Shown here one piece after another: positions 14,297-22,647 of a stretch of 31,498 nt of DNA (its first letter is position 1; each line of letters starts with the position of its first letter). The stretch comes from Methanosarcina sp. UBA5. GTDB lineage: Archaea; Halobacteriota; Methanosarcinia; Methanosarcinales; Methanosarcinaceae. The notes beneath the pieces were generated by a model that was not told the origin of the DNA, did not search any database, and saw only the letters and a list, made by a program, of their open reading frames with translations. The stretch lies in assembly GCF_002505485.1 (NCBI RefSeq), contig NZ_DAVG01000086.1, positions 1 to 31,498 of the forward strand. Direction: 5' to 3'. Made by a program: the position numbers and the translations under genes.

Positions 14297-16411
14297 TCAA
14301 TCAAGTTGCACAGCATCTTCTGTCTCATCGAGGCCAATTTTGGTTTCACTGTCATCAATTGGTTCTGTGTTGTTCGCGTATGTTTCATTTTCGTTGACAG
14401 CTGTTTCTGTTTTATTTATTTCCAACTTATTCATTTCAGTCTTATTTGTTTCCGTGTTGTTAGTAGCGGTTTCGTTTGCCGTCATCTTCGTTTCATTGGC
14501 AGTTGTCTCGGTACTGGTTGCTCCAGTACTGGTATTGAGGTTTACTTGAGGCATGACAGACTGTTTGGGTTCATGGCCACCTACGAGAGGCAGGAAGTCC
14601 GAGTAATTATTGCCTGGAAGTTTATACGCAGCATCAGCAATTCCATCTCCATCCGCATCAGTTGCAGTCTGGGAAAATCCTGAGCCGTCAGGTTTAGCCC
14701 AGAAGTTACCTCCTATGAACGGTCCGCCAACAATATTAGTGCCAGCGGTTTTTGTCGTGTTCCAAACGTTTCCTTCACTTCCACTTTTAACGTCTGAATT
14801 AAAAACGTTATTAAAGTAGTTATCAAATACGGCATTGCCATTGCTTGTAGAACTCATGAAAATGCCTGAGATGCTATTCATAGTGATAATATTTCTTGAG
14901 ACAATATTATTCTGGGAAGTGCTCAGGTGAATTCCACGGCCGCTATTGGAAGCTTCATTTCCGGAAATGTTGTTGTCTATGCAGTAAGATAGCAGGACTG
15001 CATATTCTCTGTTATCCAGAATCTTATTGTTGAGGATATTGTTCCCACCGGATGATATCAAATAAATACCTCTGCTGTTACCTGAAGCTGTATTATTCTC
15101 AAAGGTGTTGACACTAGAATTAGTCAAATAGGCCCCGTGACCTCCATTTGAGGTTAAAACATTGTTTATAAGTTTGTTGTCAGTGGAATTTGCCAGCACA
15201 ATGCCGTGATTAACGCTTGTCCTTACTGTATTATTAAATAACGTATTCCACTGCGAGCGCATGATATAAATTCCATACCTGTTGTTTAAAGCCATATTAT
15301 TTGACACCATGTTATAACTCGAGCCCCGCAGGCTAATTCCCCTTCCGCCTTCTTTGATGCTATTATTAAGAGTAACGGTATTATTGGATAATTCCAGATC
15401 TATTCCGAGAGTATTATTTGACAGCAGATTTTCACTGACATTACAATTAACACAGTTCAGTAAAGAGATACCCGAGTTATTATTGTTTGAGACTTCGTTT
15501 CCTGATATATTACTGTTCACTCCTGAAGAAATCCGGATACCGAGTTGGTTATTTAAAGCCAGATTATTCAAAACCTTGCTTTCACCTGATCTTAACAGGA
15601 AAATGCCCCGGTTACTGTTGACCGCTGTGTTGTTTATAATACTATTGTTGCTTGAATCGGTAAACGAGATTCCATAACCCATGTTTGAGTCTACTTTATT
15701 ACCGATCAAGTTATTAGTACTTGAATACACTATCTGGATACCAGAACCGCTGTTTGCATTTGCGGTATTATTTTCTAGCCTGGTATTGTTGCAGTTTTCC
15801 AGGATAATACCGTGGTTAGAATTCATATTTGCCTTGTTTTCCGAAATTTTGTTTCCTTCAGAAGCACTAACATAAATTCCAAACCTTTGGCTTGAGATGT
15901 CATTATTTGTGATTGTGTTATAGTGTGATCTCTCAATATTAATTGCTCTTTTTCCCTGTTTCACTGTATTGTTGAGGATACTATTGTACATTGAATACTG
16001 TACATATACCCCTAGGGCATTATTAACGAGTTTGTTATTTTCTATGGTACAGTTATTGGACCCGGATAGATAGATTCCTGACCTGTCCAATCCGGCTCCT
16101 GTAATAGTCAGTCCCATAATTGTTACTTTATCTGCATCTATAGAGAATATATTTGTAGCGTTATCGTTGGCCGTAATTATGGTGTCTTCAGGATTTCCAG
16201 AACTTGACCTGATAACTATATTATCTTTCGTTATTACGACATTCTCATTGTAATTTCCGGGACTTATAATTATTTCATCTCCGGAAGTTGCATTATTTAC
16301 TACGGACTGTATTGATTCCCCTGGCTGGACCGTGAGCTCGACCGCAGTGCCGATACCCGAACCAAATGTAAAAATAACAATGGCTACCGCTAAAGTTACA
16401 AATTTGTCTAT
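14297..16411 (-). CDS. NosD-like beta-helix surface protein without C-terminal anchor (paralog 2)
   Basis: From the ATA at 16409-16411 the protein is 704 residues: signal peptide (DKFVTLAVAIVIFTFGSGIG), NosD entry LTVQPGESIQSVVNNA, and about eighteen beta-helix coils rich in N.ISGN, NNT and GI.L. The conserved GPFIGGNFWAKPDG/DADGDGIAD segment follows, and then a Thr/Asn/Glu-rich tail (about residues 610-690) with many NET, NNT and NKT sequons. No PKD or PGF anchor follows. A TAA (16412-16414) stands directly before the ATA, and there is no in-frame ATG, GTG or TTG until 16117, inside the helix domain. A start there would remove the signal peptide. Strong GGGGG lies six bases before the ATA. 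The gene is either read from ATA as a secreted protein or is decaying with its lost anchor. Confidence 0.75.
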   Translation of the reverse strand: MDKFVTLAVAIVIFTFGSGIGTAVELTVQPGESIQSVVNNATSGDEIIISPGNYNENVVITKDNIVIRSSSGNPEDTIITANDNATNIFSIDADKVTIMGLTITGAGLDRSGIYLSGSNNCTIENNKLVNNALGVYVQYSMYNSILNNTVKQGKRAINIERSHYNTITNNDISSQRFGIYVSASEGNKISENKANMNSNHGIILENCNNTRLENNTANANSGSGIQIVYSSTNNLIGNKVDSNMGYGISFTDSSNNSIINNTAVNSNRGIFLLRSGESKVLNNLALNNQLGIRISSGVNSNISGNEVSNNNNSGISLLNCVNCNVSENLLSNNTLGIDLELSNNTVTLNNSIKEGGRGISLRGSSYNMVSNNMALNNRYGIYIMRSQWNTLFNNTVRTSVNHGIVLANSTDNKLINNVLTSNGGHGAYLTNSSVNTFENNTASGNSRGIYLISSGGNNILNNKILDNREYAVLLSYCIDNNISGNEASNSGRGIHLSTSQNNIVSRNIITMNSISGIFMSSTSNGNAVFDNYFNNVFNSDVKSGSEGNVWNTTKTAGTNIVGGPFIGGNFWAKPDGSGFSQTATDADGDGIADAAYKLPGNNYSDFLPLVGGHEPKQSVMPQVNLNTSTGATSTETTANETKMTANETATNNTETNKTEMNKLEINKTETAVNENETYANNTEPIDDSETKIGLDETEDAVQLD

Positions 16412-16480
16412 TTAAATCCCCCACTTATTATGTAAGTTATTGTTTAATTCTTTATTAATAAAATAGGTTTTAAACATTAA

Positions 16481-16497
16481 TACATATAAATATATTG
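16481..16497 (-). promoter_or_regulatory. TATA box of NosD paralog 2
   Basis: Read on the minus strand, CCAATATATTTATATGT contains a clear archaeal TATA element centred about 75 bases before the ATA codon at 16411. The same distance is found for paralog 3, which supports the ATA codons as the true starts. Confidence 0.5.
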
Positions 16498-16905
16498 GAT
16501 CAGACTAATATCAAAATAAAGAGATAAAAATAGCAAGTAAGAGTATCAAGAGCCAGCTCAAATAAAGAAACCAGATAGTTCTTTTTTTCTGATGTCCCGA
16601 ATAGCTTTGTTTAAATTAGTATCATGTCTGCCATACGTAAAAATCTCATACATGAAAAGCACTTGTCAAATCCGATAAATCAAAATTAATTACAAAATTA
16701 GAGTTTATCTCCTGCACTGTTCACGATAAAATTTCAGGTAAGAACAAGATTCCATGTATACAGAAAGGAATGAGAAGGCTCCACAAAACAGAAACGGTAA
16801 AAAAAATAAACTTTACATATAAATAAGGATAAATAATTAAAAATTGGGAAAATGAGCAATAAGAAAAGAACTAGCAAATATAAGAAGAACCAAGACTGCG
16901 AGAGG

Positions 16906-16962
16906 AAATAAAGAAAAGTGATAAAAATAAAGAAAAGTGATAAAAATAAAGAAAAGTTACAA
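16906..16962. repeat. 19-bp tandem triplicate downstream of NosD paralog 3
   Basis: AAATAAAGAAAAGTGATAA occurs at 16906-16924 and 16925-16943, with a third copy at 16944-16962 differing at two positions. On the minus strand it reads as T-rich sequence 200 bases after the stop of paralog 3 and may act as, or have grown from, a transcript-end element. Confidence 0.75.
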
Positions 16963-17163
16963 AAACCAAAAAATAAGAATTAAAAAGTAAAAATGAAGGT
17001 TTAATGCCTTCATCTTGTTCTTTAAGTACTGCGTTCTTATATTCAATTTCTTTTTAATCCTATCCTTTTCCTTATTTTCGACTTCTTTTATCTTGATTTT
17101 TTTCTTTATTTTTTAATTTCGGATTTTAATCTTTTAATTCTATTTTTTTTCTTTTCTTGTTCT

Positions 17164-20100
17164 TTACTTTCTTCTATGTAGGAATACCATAATAAGGCAG
17201 GCCACTACATATACCGTTTCAAATCCGGGTATACTTGATACTTTATCCTTTCCTGTTACCTGCTTTGGTTTGTCTTCTGTTTTTGTTTCCGATGCTGTAT
17301 TATTCTGCTCGGGTTTTGAAGTGCTTGTTGAAGGCTTTGTTTCAGTCACTTTTTGTTTCTCTACAGCTTTTCCTGCTATTGCAAAGAACGAGAAGCCTGG
17401 TGTTTCTGCCGTGAAGTACAGGTATTTGTTGTCTTCGCATAATAATTTCACTGGCAGCTGTGACCATTTTTTATCGTTGTACCTATTGAGCGTAATCGAA
17501 TTCTGGTCAATTTTCTTATCCTGCAGCCAGGACTTTTCGACCTTGAAACACACTACTGGATTTTCAATGTTCTTTGCGTTTGCAAACCCGCTGTTTCCAA
17601 CCCAGAGATTGAAATATTTATAGACCTCTCCCGAGCTGAGTGGTGAAACCAGAGTTGATTTTCCTTTGAGCTGTTCAGCAATGGTTGTGGTCTTACCTGC
17701 TGTCTTCTTTGCATCGAAAGTAACATAAACAACACATGTTGCGTTCTTTGGAAACTCAAACTTTACAGGGTTTCCGTTTGAAACCTGTGCCTTTGAAAGT
17801 TCCTTTACTTGAACATTACTTTGGGGTTCAGGAGAACTACCAGCACCGCCGCCGCCACCACTACCTCCGCTGCTGTGGCTGCTTCCTCCACTACTGCCGC
17901 CACTTGAACTGCTTTTTTCTGTGACAGTTATTGTAGCGGTTTTTGCTGGGGAAGTGCCGTTTTCATTTATCGCAGTTAAGCTAACAGGATAGGTTCCCGG
18001 AGTTGTGAACACATAAACAATTGTTGCATTTGTAGACTCCACACTTCCATCATTACCTATATCCCAGTTCCTTGAGGTTGCATTTTGCGACAGATCGGTA
18101 AGCAGGACTGAAAGGGGAGCATAGCCGCTCGTTACATTGGTACTGAAGTCTGCAACAGGCTTAATTCCTTCTACAATTATTTGTACAGATTTTGAGTTCT
18201 CGCCGTTTTTGTTGCTTGCTGTCAGAGTGGCATTATAGGTTCCCAGGGTATTATACACATAAACAAGGGTACTATTACTACCGTCTAGTTTTCCGTCACC
18301 ATTAACATCCCAGCTTATCGAAGTTGCATCCTTTGAGAGATCCTTAAACTCGACCGTGAGCGGGACAATTCCTTTTGTGGGGTTGGCACTGAAGTCTGCA
18401 ACAGGCAGTATTACACGTTTCAACGGGTAATTGTCTGTGATATTGCCATTGGCTGATTCTTTAACACCGTCAGATGAGACAAAGTGTTCATCAATAATAC
18501 CGTCCTCGTTTCCATCAGGTTTAGATTTATTATCTGAGAAACCCATCCCTGCTGGGTGTCCCCAGAAATTTCCTCCTATATAGCTCCCGCCCATAACATT
18601 TTTGCCTTTATCTATTTCTATGTACCAAGTGCTTCTGTTATTTTTAATGAGTGCATTAACGTTATTGTAAAAATAGTTATCATAAGCCTTGTTTCCATAG
18701 CTTCTTGGGCACATATAAATTCCAATAGTGTTTGAACTGACTTTATTGCTTGAGATTTCGTTGTTCTCAGAAGAATCGAGGGCGATACCGTATTGACCGT
18801 TATTGCCAACCGTATTCTTGGAAAGACTATTATTAGTGGAAACCGTGAGGTATAATCCAGAATCAGAGCAATCAGTAAGTATATTATTAGAAACTTCATT
18901 CTCTACTGATCTCTCCAAGCTGATACCTCTCACATTGCTCTGCGCCGTATTGTTAATCACTTGGCTATTGTTGGAATTTTTTAAATATATGCCATACCTG
19001 TTATTTGAGTTTGCATTATTGTTGTTAAGGGTGTTCTCACTAGTGTTCTCAAGAAGGATACCATCAGCGCTGAAACCACTGTTTCCTAAATTGGAATTTG
19101 CAGTATTGCCTGAAAGCACGTTTCCGCTAGATGATGAGCTTACATAAATACCTCTGGCATTATTTGATGCGCCATTATTGAACACCTTATTATCGTTTGA
19201 ACTGTCTATAATAATACCCTGATTGGTGTTCGAATTTGCTTCATTTCTTTCCAGAGTGTTACCGTTAACTCTATAAAGACTGATACCGGCACCTCTATTT
19301 GAATTAGCTTTATTGTCAGTAAGTGTGTTTTTGCTGGATGTTAGGGTTACGTAAAGACCTATGCTATTATTATACGCGTTGTTGCCGGTCAGGATGTTGT
19401 TATTGGAGTACCTTACAGCTATCCCGTATGTGCTGCCTGAAACCGTGTTACCGGTCAAGGTATTTTCAGTTGTGTTATCCAGCATAATATCATGTTGACT
19501 GCTGAAATCTACGGTGTTACCTGAGATTGTATTGTTACGTGAGAGGGTACCTGATATTACATTCTTGGGGGATGTTATTAGGTAAATTCCATTGAGCCCA
19601 TTGGATACTTTATTGCCTCTCAGGATATTGCTACTGGAGTCCGAAAGAGAAATTCCAAATCTTGCGTTTGAGTTTGCTGTATTGTTTTCGAGGATGTTAC
19701 TGTTTGAGTTTTCCAGAATTATACTGTCGTTATCACTCTGGCTTATAGAGTTTCCTGAGACAGTATTACTATTGGATCCTGAAAGATAAATCCCAAACTT
19801 CTGATTTGATATCGTATTGTTCAAAATAGTACTCGAATAGGACTGCAGGATATTAATGCCTCTACCGGTTCCAGTTTCACTAGTTTTAGTAGCTATATTT
19901 TTGTTTACAATAACATTACCGGAAGACCTTACGTATATTCCCATGGCATCATTTAGGAATTTGTTATTCTCTATCGTACAGTCCTTACAGTTTAGTAGAT
20001 AGATTCCTGAGTGGTCTGTTGCGGCTCCGCTGATTGTAAATCCTTTAATTACTAAATTGGTTCTAGAGTTAGCGGAGATTACATCTTTGGTTGTGTCATT

Positions 20101-20343
20101 GGAAACAATTATTGTGTCATCAGGATTTGGTGACGCTGACGTGATTACCAAATTGCTAGTTCTAGTCAGCGCAATATTCTCAGTATAAGTTCCAGGGTGT
20201 ACGATAATTGTATCACCCTCTTTTGCACTGTTCACCGCGGCTTGTATCGAAGTCTGATTGACGTGAATCTCAGCCGCGGCCCCAATGCTGGAGCTTAGTG
20301 TGAGTATTAAAAAGGTTAGTAACAAAAGTTTTATTCTGTTTAT
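17164..20343 (-). CDS. NosD-like beta-helix surface protein with two PKD domains and PGF-type anchor (paralog 3)
   Basis: From the ATA at 20341-20343 the protein is 1059 residues. In order it has a signal peptide (IKLLLLTFLILTLSSSIG), NosD entry TSIQAAVNSAKEGDTIIVHPG, and some twenty beta-helix coils. Then come the GSYIGGNFWGHPAG segment, PKD 1 (ADFSANPTKGIVPLTVEFKD), PKD 2 (ADFSTNVTSGYAPLSVLLTD), and a Ser/Gly hinge near residues 810-840. A PGF-pre-PGF domain with two cysteines, a Thr/Lys-rich stalk and the tail SIPGFETVYVVACLIMVFLHRRK complete it. That tail is a PGF-CTERM-like signal for archaeosortase processing. An in-frame TTG at 20325 lies 26 bases from GGAGG, too far; the ATA is eight bases from it. 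It is expected to be anchored in the envelope. Confidence 0.88.
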   Translation of the reverse strand: MNRIKLLLLTFLILTLSSSIGAAAEIHVNQTSIQAAVNSAKEGDTIIVHPGTYTENIALTRTSNLVITSASPNPDDTIIVSNDTTKDVISANSRTNLVIKGFTISGAATDHSGIYLLNCKDCTIENNKFLNDAMGIYVRSSGNVIVNKNIATKTSETGTGRGINILQSYSSTILNNTISNQKFGIYLSGSNSNTVSGNSISQSDNDSIILENSNSNILENNTANSNARFGISLSDSSSNILRGNKVSNGLNGIYLITSPKNVISGTLSRNNTISGNTVDFSSQHDIMLDNTTENTLTGNTVSGSTYGIAVRYSNNNILTGNNAYNNSIGLYVTLTSSKNTLTDNKANSNRGAGISLYRVNGNTLERNEANSNTNQGIIIDSSNDNKVFNNGASNNARGIYVSSSSSGNVLSGNTANSNLGNSGFSADGILLENTSENTLNNNNANSNNRYGIYLKNSNNSQVINNTAQSNVRGISLERSVENEVSNNILTDCSDSGLYLTVSTNNSLSKNTVGNNGQYGIALDSSENNEISSNKVSSNTIGIYMCPRSYGNKAYDNYFYNNVNALIKNNRSTWYIEIDKGKNVMGGSYIGGNFWGHPAGMGFSDNKSKPDGNEDGIIDEHFVSSDGVKESANGNITDNYPLKRVILPVADFSANPTKGIVPLTVEFKDLSKDATSISWDVNGDGKLDGSNSTLVYVYNTLGTYNATLTASNKNGENSKSVQIIVEGIKPVADFSTNVTSGYAPLSVLLTDLSQNATSRNWDIGNDGSVESTNATIVYVFTTPGTYPVSLTAINENGTSPAKTATITVTEKSSSSGGSSGGSSHSSGGSGGGGGAGSSPEPQSNVQVKELSKAQVSNGNPVKFEFPKNATCVVYVTFDAKKTAGKTTTIAEQLKGKSTLVSPLSSGEVYKYFNLWVGNSGFANAKNIENPVVCFKVEKSWLQDKKIDQNSITLNRYNDKKWSQLPVKLLCEDNKYLYFTAETPGFSFFAIAGKAVEKQKVTETKPSTSTSKPEQNNTASETKTEDKPKQVTGKDKVSSIPGFETVYVVACLIMVFLHRRK

Positions 20344-20418
20344 TTCAAATACCTCCCTAAATGTAAAAGAAATTAAAAGTATAACTTCCTTAAATTAATT
20401 AGAAATTACATACAGAAT

Positions 20419-20428
20419 ACAATATAAA
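20419..20428 (-). promoter_or_regulatory. TATA box of NosD paralog 3
   Basis: On the minus strand TTTATATTGT lies about 75 bases before the ATA codon at 20343. Transcription would begin near 20395, giving a leader of about 50 nt that ends with GGGAGGTATTTGAA before the ATA. Confidence 0.45.
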
Positions 20429-20590
20429 CATATCGGTTTTTATTAAGATGTTGTGAGGAAATCAAAAAAGCAATACCCGTAAAACAAAGTCGTAGCTTAC
20501 GGGAATTCTCTCTAGGTTCTTCCCAATAACACCTACAATTTTTTAATTTGACTAAGATGAAAATGAGTTAACGGTGACTACATCTTATTC

Positions 20591-20795
20591 TTATTCATTC
20601 CCTTTACGAGTACTGACGTCATTGGTAAAGACGCATTTTTCAGCTACTTGCAGCCCTCCAATCTCAGTTTTTAAATTTTCTGCGAATCTGCGAATAACCT
20701 GATTGTTTTGATATACAAGGGTAAAATTAATATATTTAATAAGTTCTCCAAAAAAACGGTATTGTCTTCAAAAATTTTTCATAAAAAATATGCAT
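20591..20795 (-). pseudogene. Possible small gene broken in a homopolymer run
   Basis: On the minus strand AAAGGAAG precedes an ATG at 20793-20795 that reads MHIFYEKFLKTIPFF. It then meets a run of seven T (plus-strand A at 20750-20756), after which this frame soon stops. One base away the other frame continues with GELIKYINFTLVYQNN, then RRFAENLKTEIGGLQVAE and CVFTNDVSTRKGNE, and stops at 20591-20593. Joined, the two give a coherent protein of about 67 residues. I recognise no family. It could be a real frameshift, a sequencing error in the T-run, or chance. The remaining sequence from 20344 to 21069 shows no other gene. Confidence 0.35.
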
Positions 20796-21069
20796 AAATC
20801 TTCCTTTAATCTCATTTTAAAAGGTAGTGGTATAAAAAAGGTGGTATAGTTTCAAATCTAAACGCTTAAGGCAACTCACTCGCTGTCCTGTAGCTATTGT
20901 GAAAAATCTCTAGCCTGAGAACTCACATCAAACCATCTCAGACCGGGTAACTCACTGGATGAAAAGGATAAGTAAGAGTCTGAAAGTTGAGAAAAATAAA
21001 CAGGGATAAAAGAAAAAAGTCTGTAAACATTTAATAAATCTTTTCCTAGTTATAGAAAAATTCTTAATC

Positions 21070-22647
21070 TCAATAAACCGTTTCCCTCTTTGTTCTGATA
21101 TTATATGTTCTGTATTCATCCTGTTTTTTATCCTGCAGGTAGACGTACTCGTATTCCGGATGAATTAACCTTTTTCTGTATTCTTCCCTGGCTTCAGCCT
21201 GGCAGTTCTCACAAGCATAAATCGGAATCGAAACCCCAAAGATTCTGGTATCGTCTACACCCCTATGGGCGTGTGAGTCAATGGTTTTGTAGCCCTGGCA
21301 GTCAGGGCACATCCGGATCGTTTCTTCCTGGAACTCCTGAATCATATCCGTATCGTAAAAGATCTGTTTTTTTCGGCGGTAGAAGTCCCCGTGTTTTGCC
21401 ACCTCAGCCTCTACAAGCCTGTCCCTGTTTTTCCAGTTTTCAAGCTGGGCTGCAACTATTTCTTCCAGGGTTTTTCTGTCCTTTGCACCCTGGACAAACA
21501 TACCTGGCTTGAAGTCAGGTTCCCTTACACAAGAATAATCAAGCCCTGCCATTGCAAGGATTATGCCTGTATTCACATAAGGCAGAGCACTCTGGATTGC
21601 ATAACCTCCTTCAAGCACGGCCATATCAGGGGAAAGTTTCTCATTTAGTTTCGCATATCCCTGTGCGGAAAAGCGCATATTTGCGAGAGGGTCAGTGTAG
21701 TGGTTATCCTGCCCCGCAGAATTCAGGACAAGCTCAGGTTTGAAATCCTTCAGAATCGGAAGCACCAGGGAATCAAGCACGTAAAGTATGCCCTCGTCAG
21801 GGGTCCCTGGCGGAAGGGGAATATTGATCGTCCTGCCAAGGGCTTTTGGGCCTCCCAGCTCATTTATAAAGCCCGTACCAGGATAAAGAGTCCTTCCATC
21901 TTGGTGGAAGGAGATAAAAAGCACATCAGGATCATTATAGAAAATTTCCTGAGTTCCATCTCCATGGTGCACATCGGTATCCACAATTGCAATCTTGCGG
22001 ATCCCGTATTTTTTCCTCAGGTACTCGACAAGGATAGCTTCATTATTGATATTGCAAAACCCTCTGTTCCCATGTGCTACTGTCATAGAATGATGGCCAG
22101 GCGGCCGGATAAGTGCAAAAGCATTTTTGACCTCGGCTTTCATCAGGGCATCCCCAAGCACTAGGCAACTGCCTGCTGCGATCAGGTGAGGGGTTGTAGC
22201 CTGGGCTTTTACATCAGGCACACAGAAGTGAACTCTGGCAATATCCCTGTACTCTGCAAGGCGAGGTTTATATTCGGCTATCTCTGGCAGGTCCATCAGG
22301 CCTTCTTCAAAAATCTGGTCCCTAGTATAGAGAAGGCGCTCTTCTCTTTCCGGATGGGTCGGCGAAATAGCCCAGTCAAAGGCAGGGAAGAAAATAAGGC
22401 CTGTTTTTTCGACCCCAGTACGGTCTGCCGGAGACAAAGGTCCTTCTTTTGGTTCCAGCCCGGTCTTTTTTAATTCCATTTTATTTACCTCGGATGTTTC
22501 AGGCTTGATTTCTTCATTTTCAATCTTCAAAATTTCTTCCTTCTCTGCTTTATCTTTCCCTTCTGCCTGCTTTTTCTTCTCTTCCTCAGGACTTGCTCCA
22601 GAACCGGTTTTCAATACATCCCTGAGTTTTCCAAGCCCAAGTTTCAT
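21070..22647 (-). CDS. Histone-deacetylase-family amidohydrolase with zinc-ribbon tail
   Basis: This 525-residue protein has a complete HDAC/AcuC core: RPPGHHSM with the catalytic His pair, GFCNINNEAI, the zinc ligands in VDTDVHHGDGTQEIF, FISFHQDGRTLYPGTG, and LNSAGQDNH in place of the usual SAGFD. The class hydrolyses acetyl-amide bonds of lysines, polyamines or small amides. Two parts are extra. A charged, probably disordered stretch forms about the first 70 residues, and a C-terminal domain holds CPDCQGYK and CENCQAE, a likely zinc ribbon. The ATG at 22645-22647 overlaps the upstream TGA as ATGA and has GGAGG six bases ahead. A second in-frame ATG at 22479 also has GAGGT seven bases ahead, giving a possible short form. 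The substrate is unknown. Confidence 0.9.
   Translation of the reverse strand: MKLGLGKLRDVLKTGSGASPEEEKKKQAEGKDKAEKEEILKIENEEIKPETSEVNKMELKKTGLEPKEGPLSPADRTGVEKTGLIFFPAFDWAISPTHPEREERLLYTRDQIFEEGLMDLPEIAEYKPRLAEYRDIARVHFCVPDVKAQATTPHLIAAGSCLVLGDALMKAEVKNAFALIRPPGHHSMTVAHGNRGFCNINNEAILVEYLRKKYGIRKIAIVDTDVHHGDGTQEIFYNDPDVLFISFHQDGRTLYPGTGFINELGGPKALGRTINIPLPPGTPDEGILYVLDSLVLPILKDFKPELVLNSAGQDNHYTDPLANMRFSAQGYAKLNEKLSPDMAVLEGGYAIQSALPYVNTGIILAMAGLDYSCVREPDFKPGMFVQGAKDRKTLEEIVAAQLENWKNRDRLVEAEVAKHGDFYRRKKQIFYDTDMIQEFQEETIRMCPDCQGYKTIDSHAHRGVDDTRIFGVSIPIYACENCQAEAREEYRKRLIHPEYEYVYLQDKKQDEYRTYNIRTKRETVY

Larger units (their letters stand above)
16412..17163. other. Intergenic region between NosD paralogs 2 and 3
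   Basis: No gene is supported. The right part is low-complexity A- and T-rich sequence. On the minus strand it gives several T-runs after the stop of paralog 3, suitable for archaeal oligo-T termination. The left part carries the promoter of paralog 2. A 19-bp triplicate is listed separately. Confidence 0.4.

Noticed and set aside
14120..14683. 187-codon plus-strand frame overlapping the end of NosD paralog 2
   Set aside because: Its Phe/Val/Ser/Cys-rich product is the antisense of the Asn/Thr/Glu-rich tail and does not look like a protein.
16115..16117. ATG at 16117 as the start of NosD paralog 2
   Set aside because: It lies inside the beta-helix domain and would delete the signal peptide and NosD entry segment, which are clearly encoded upstream in the same frame.
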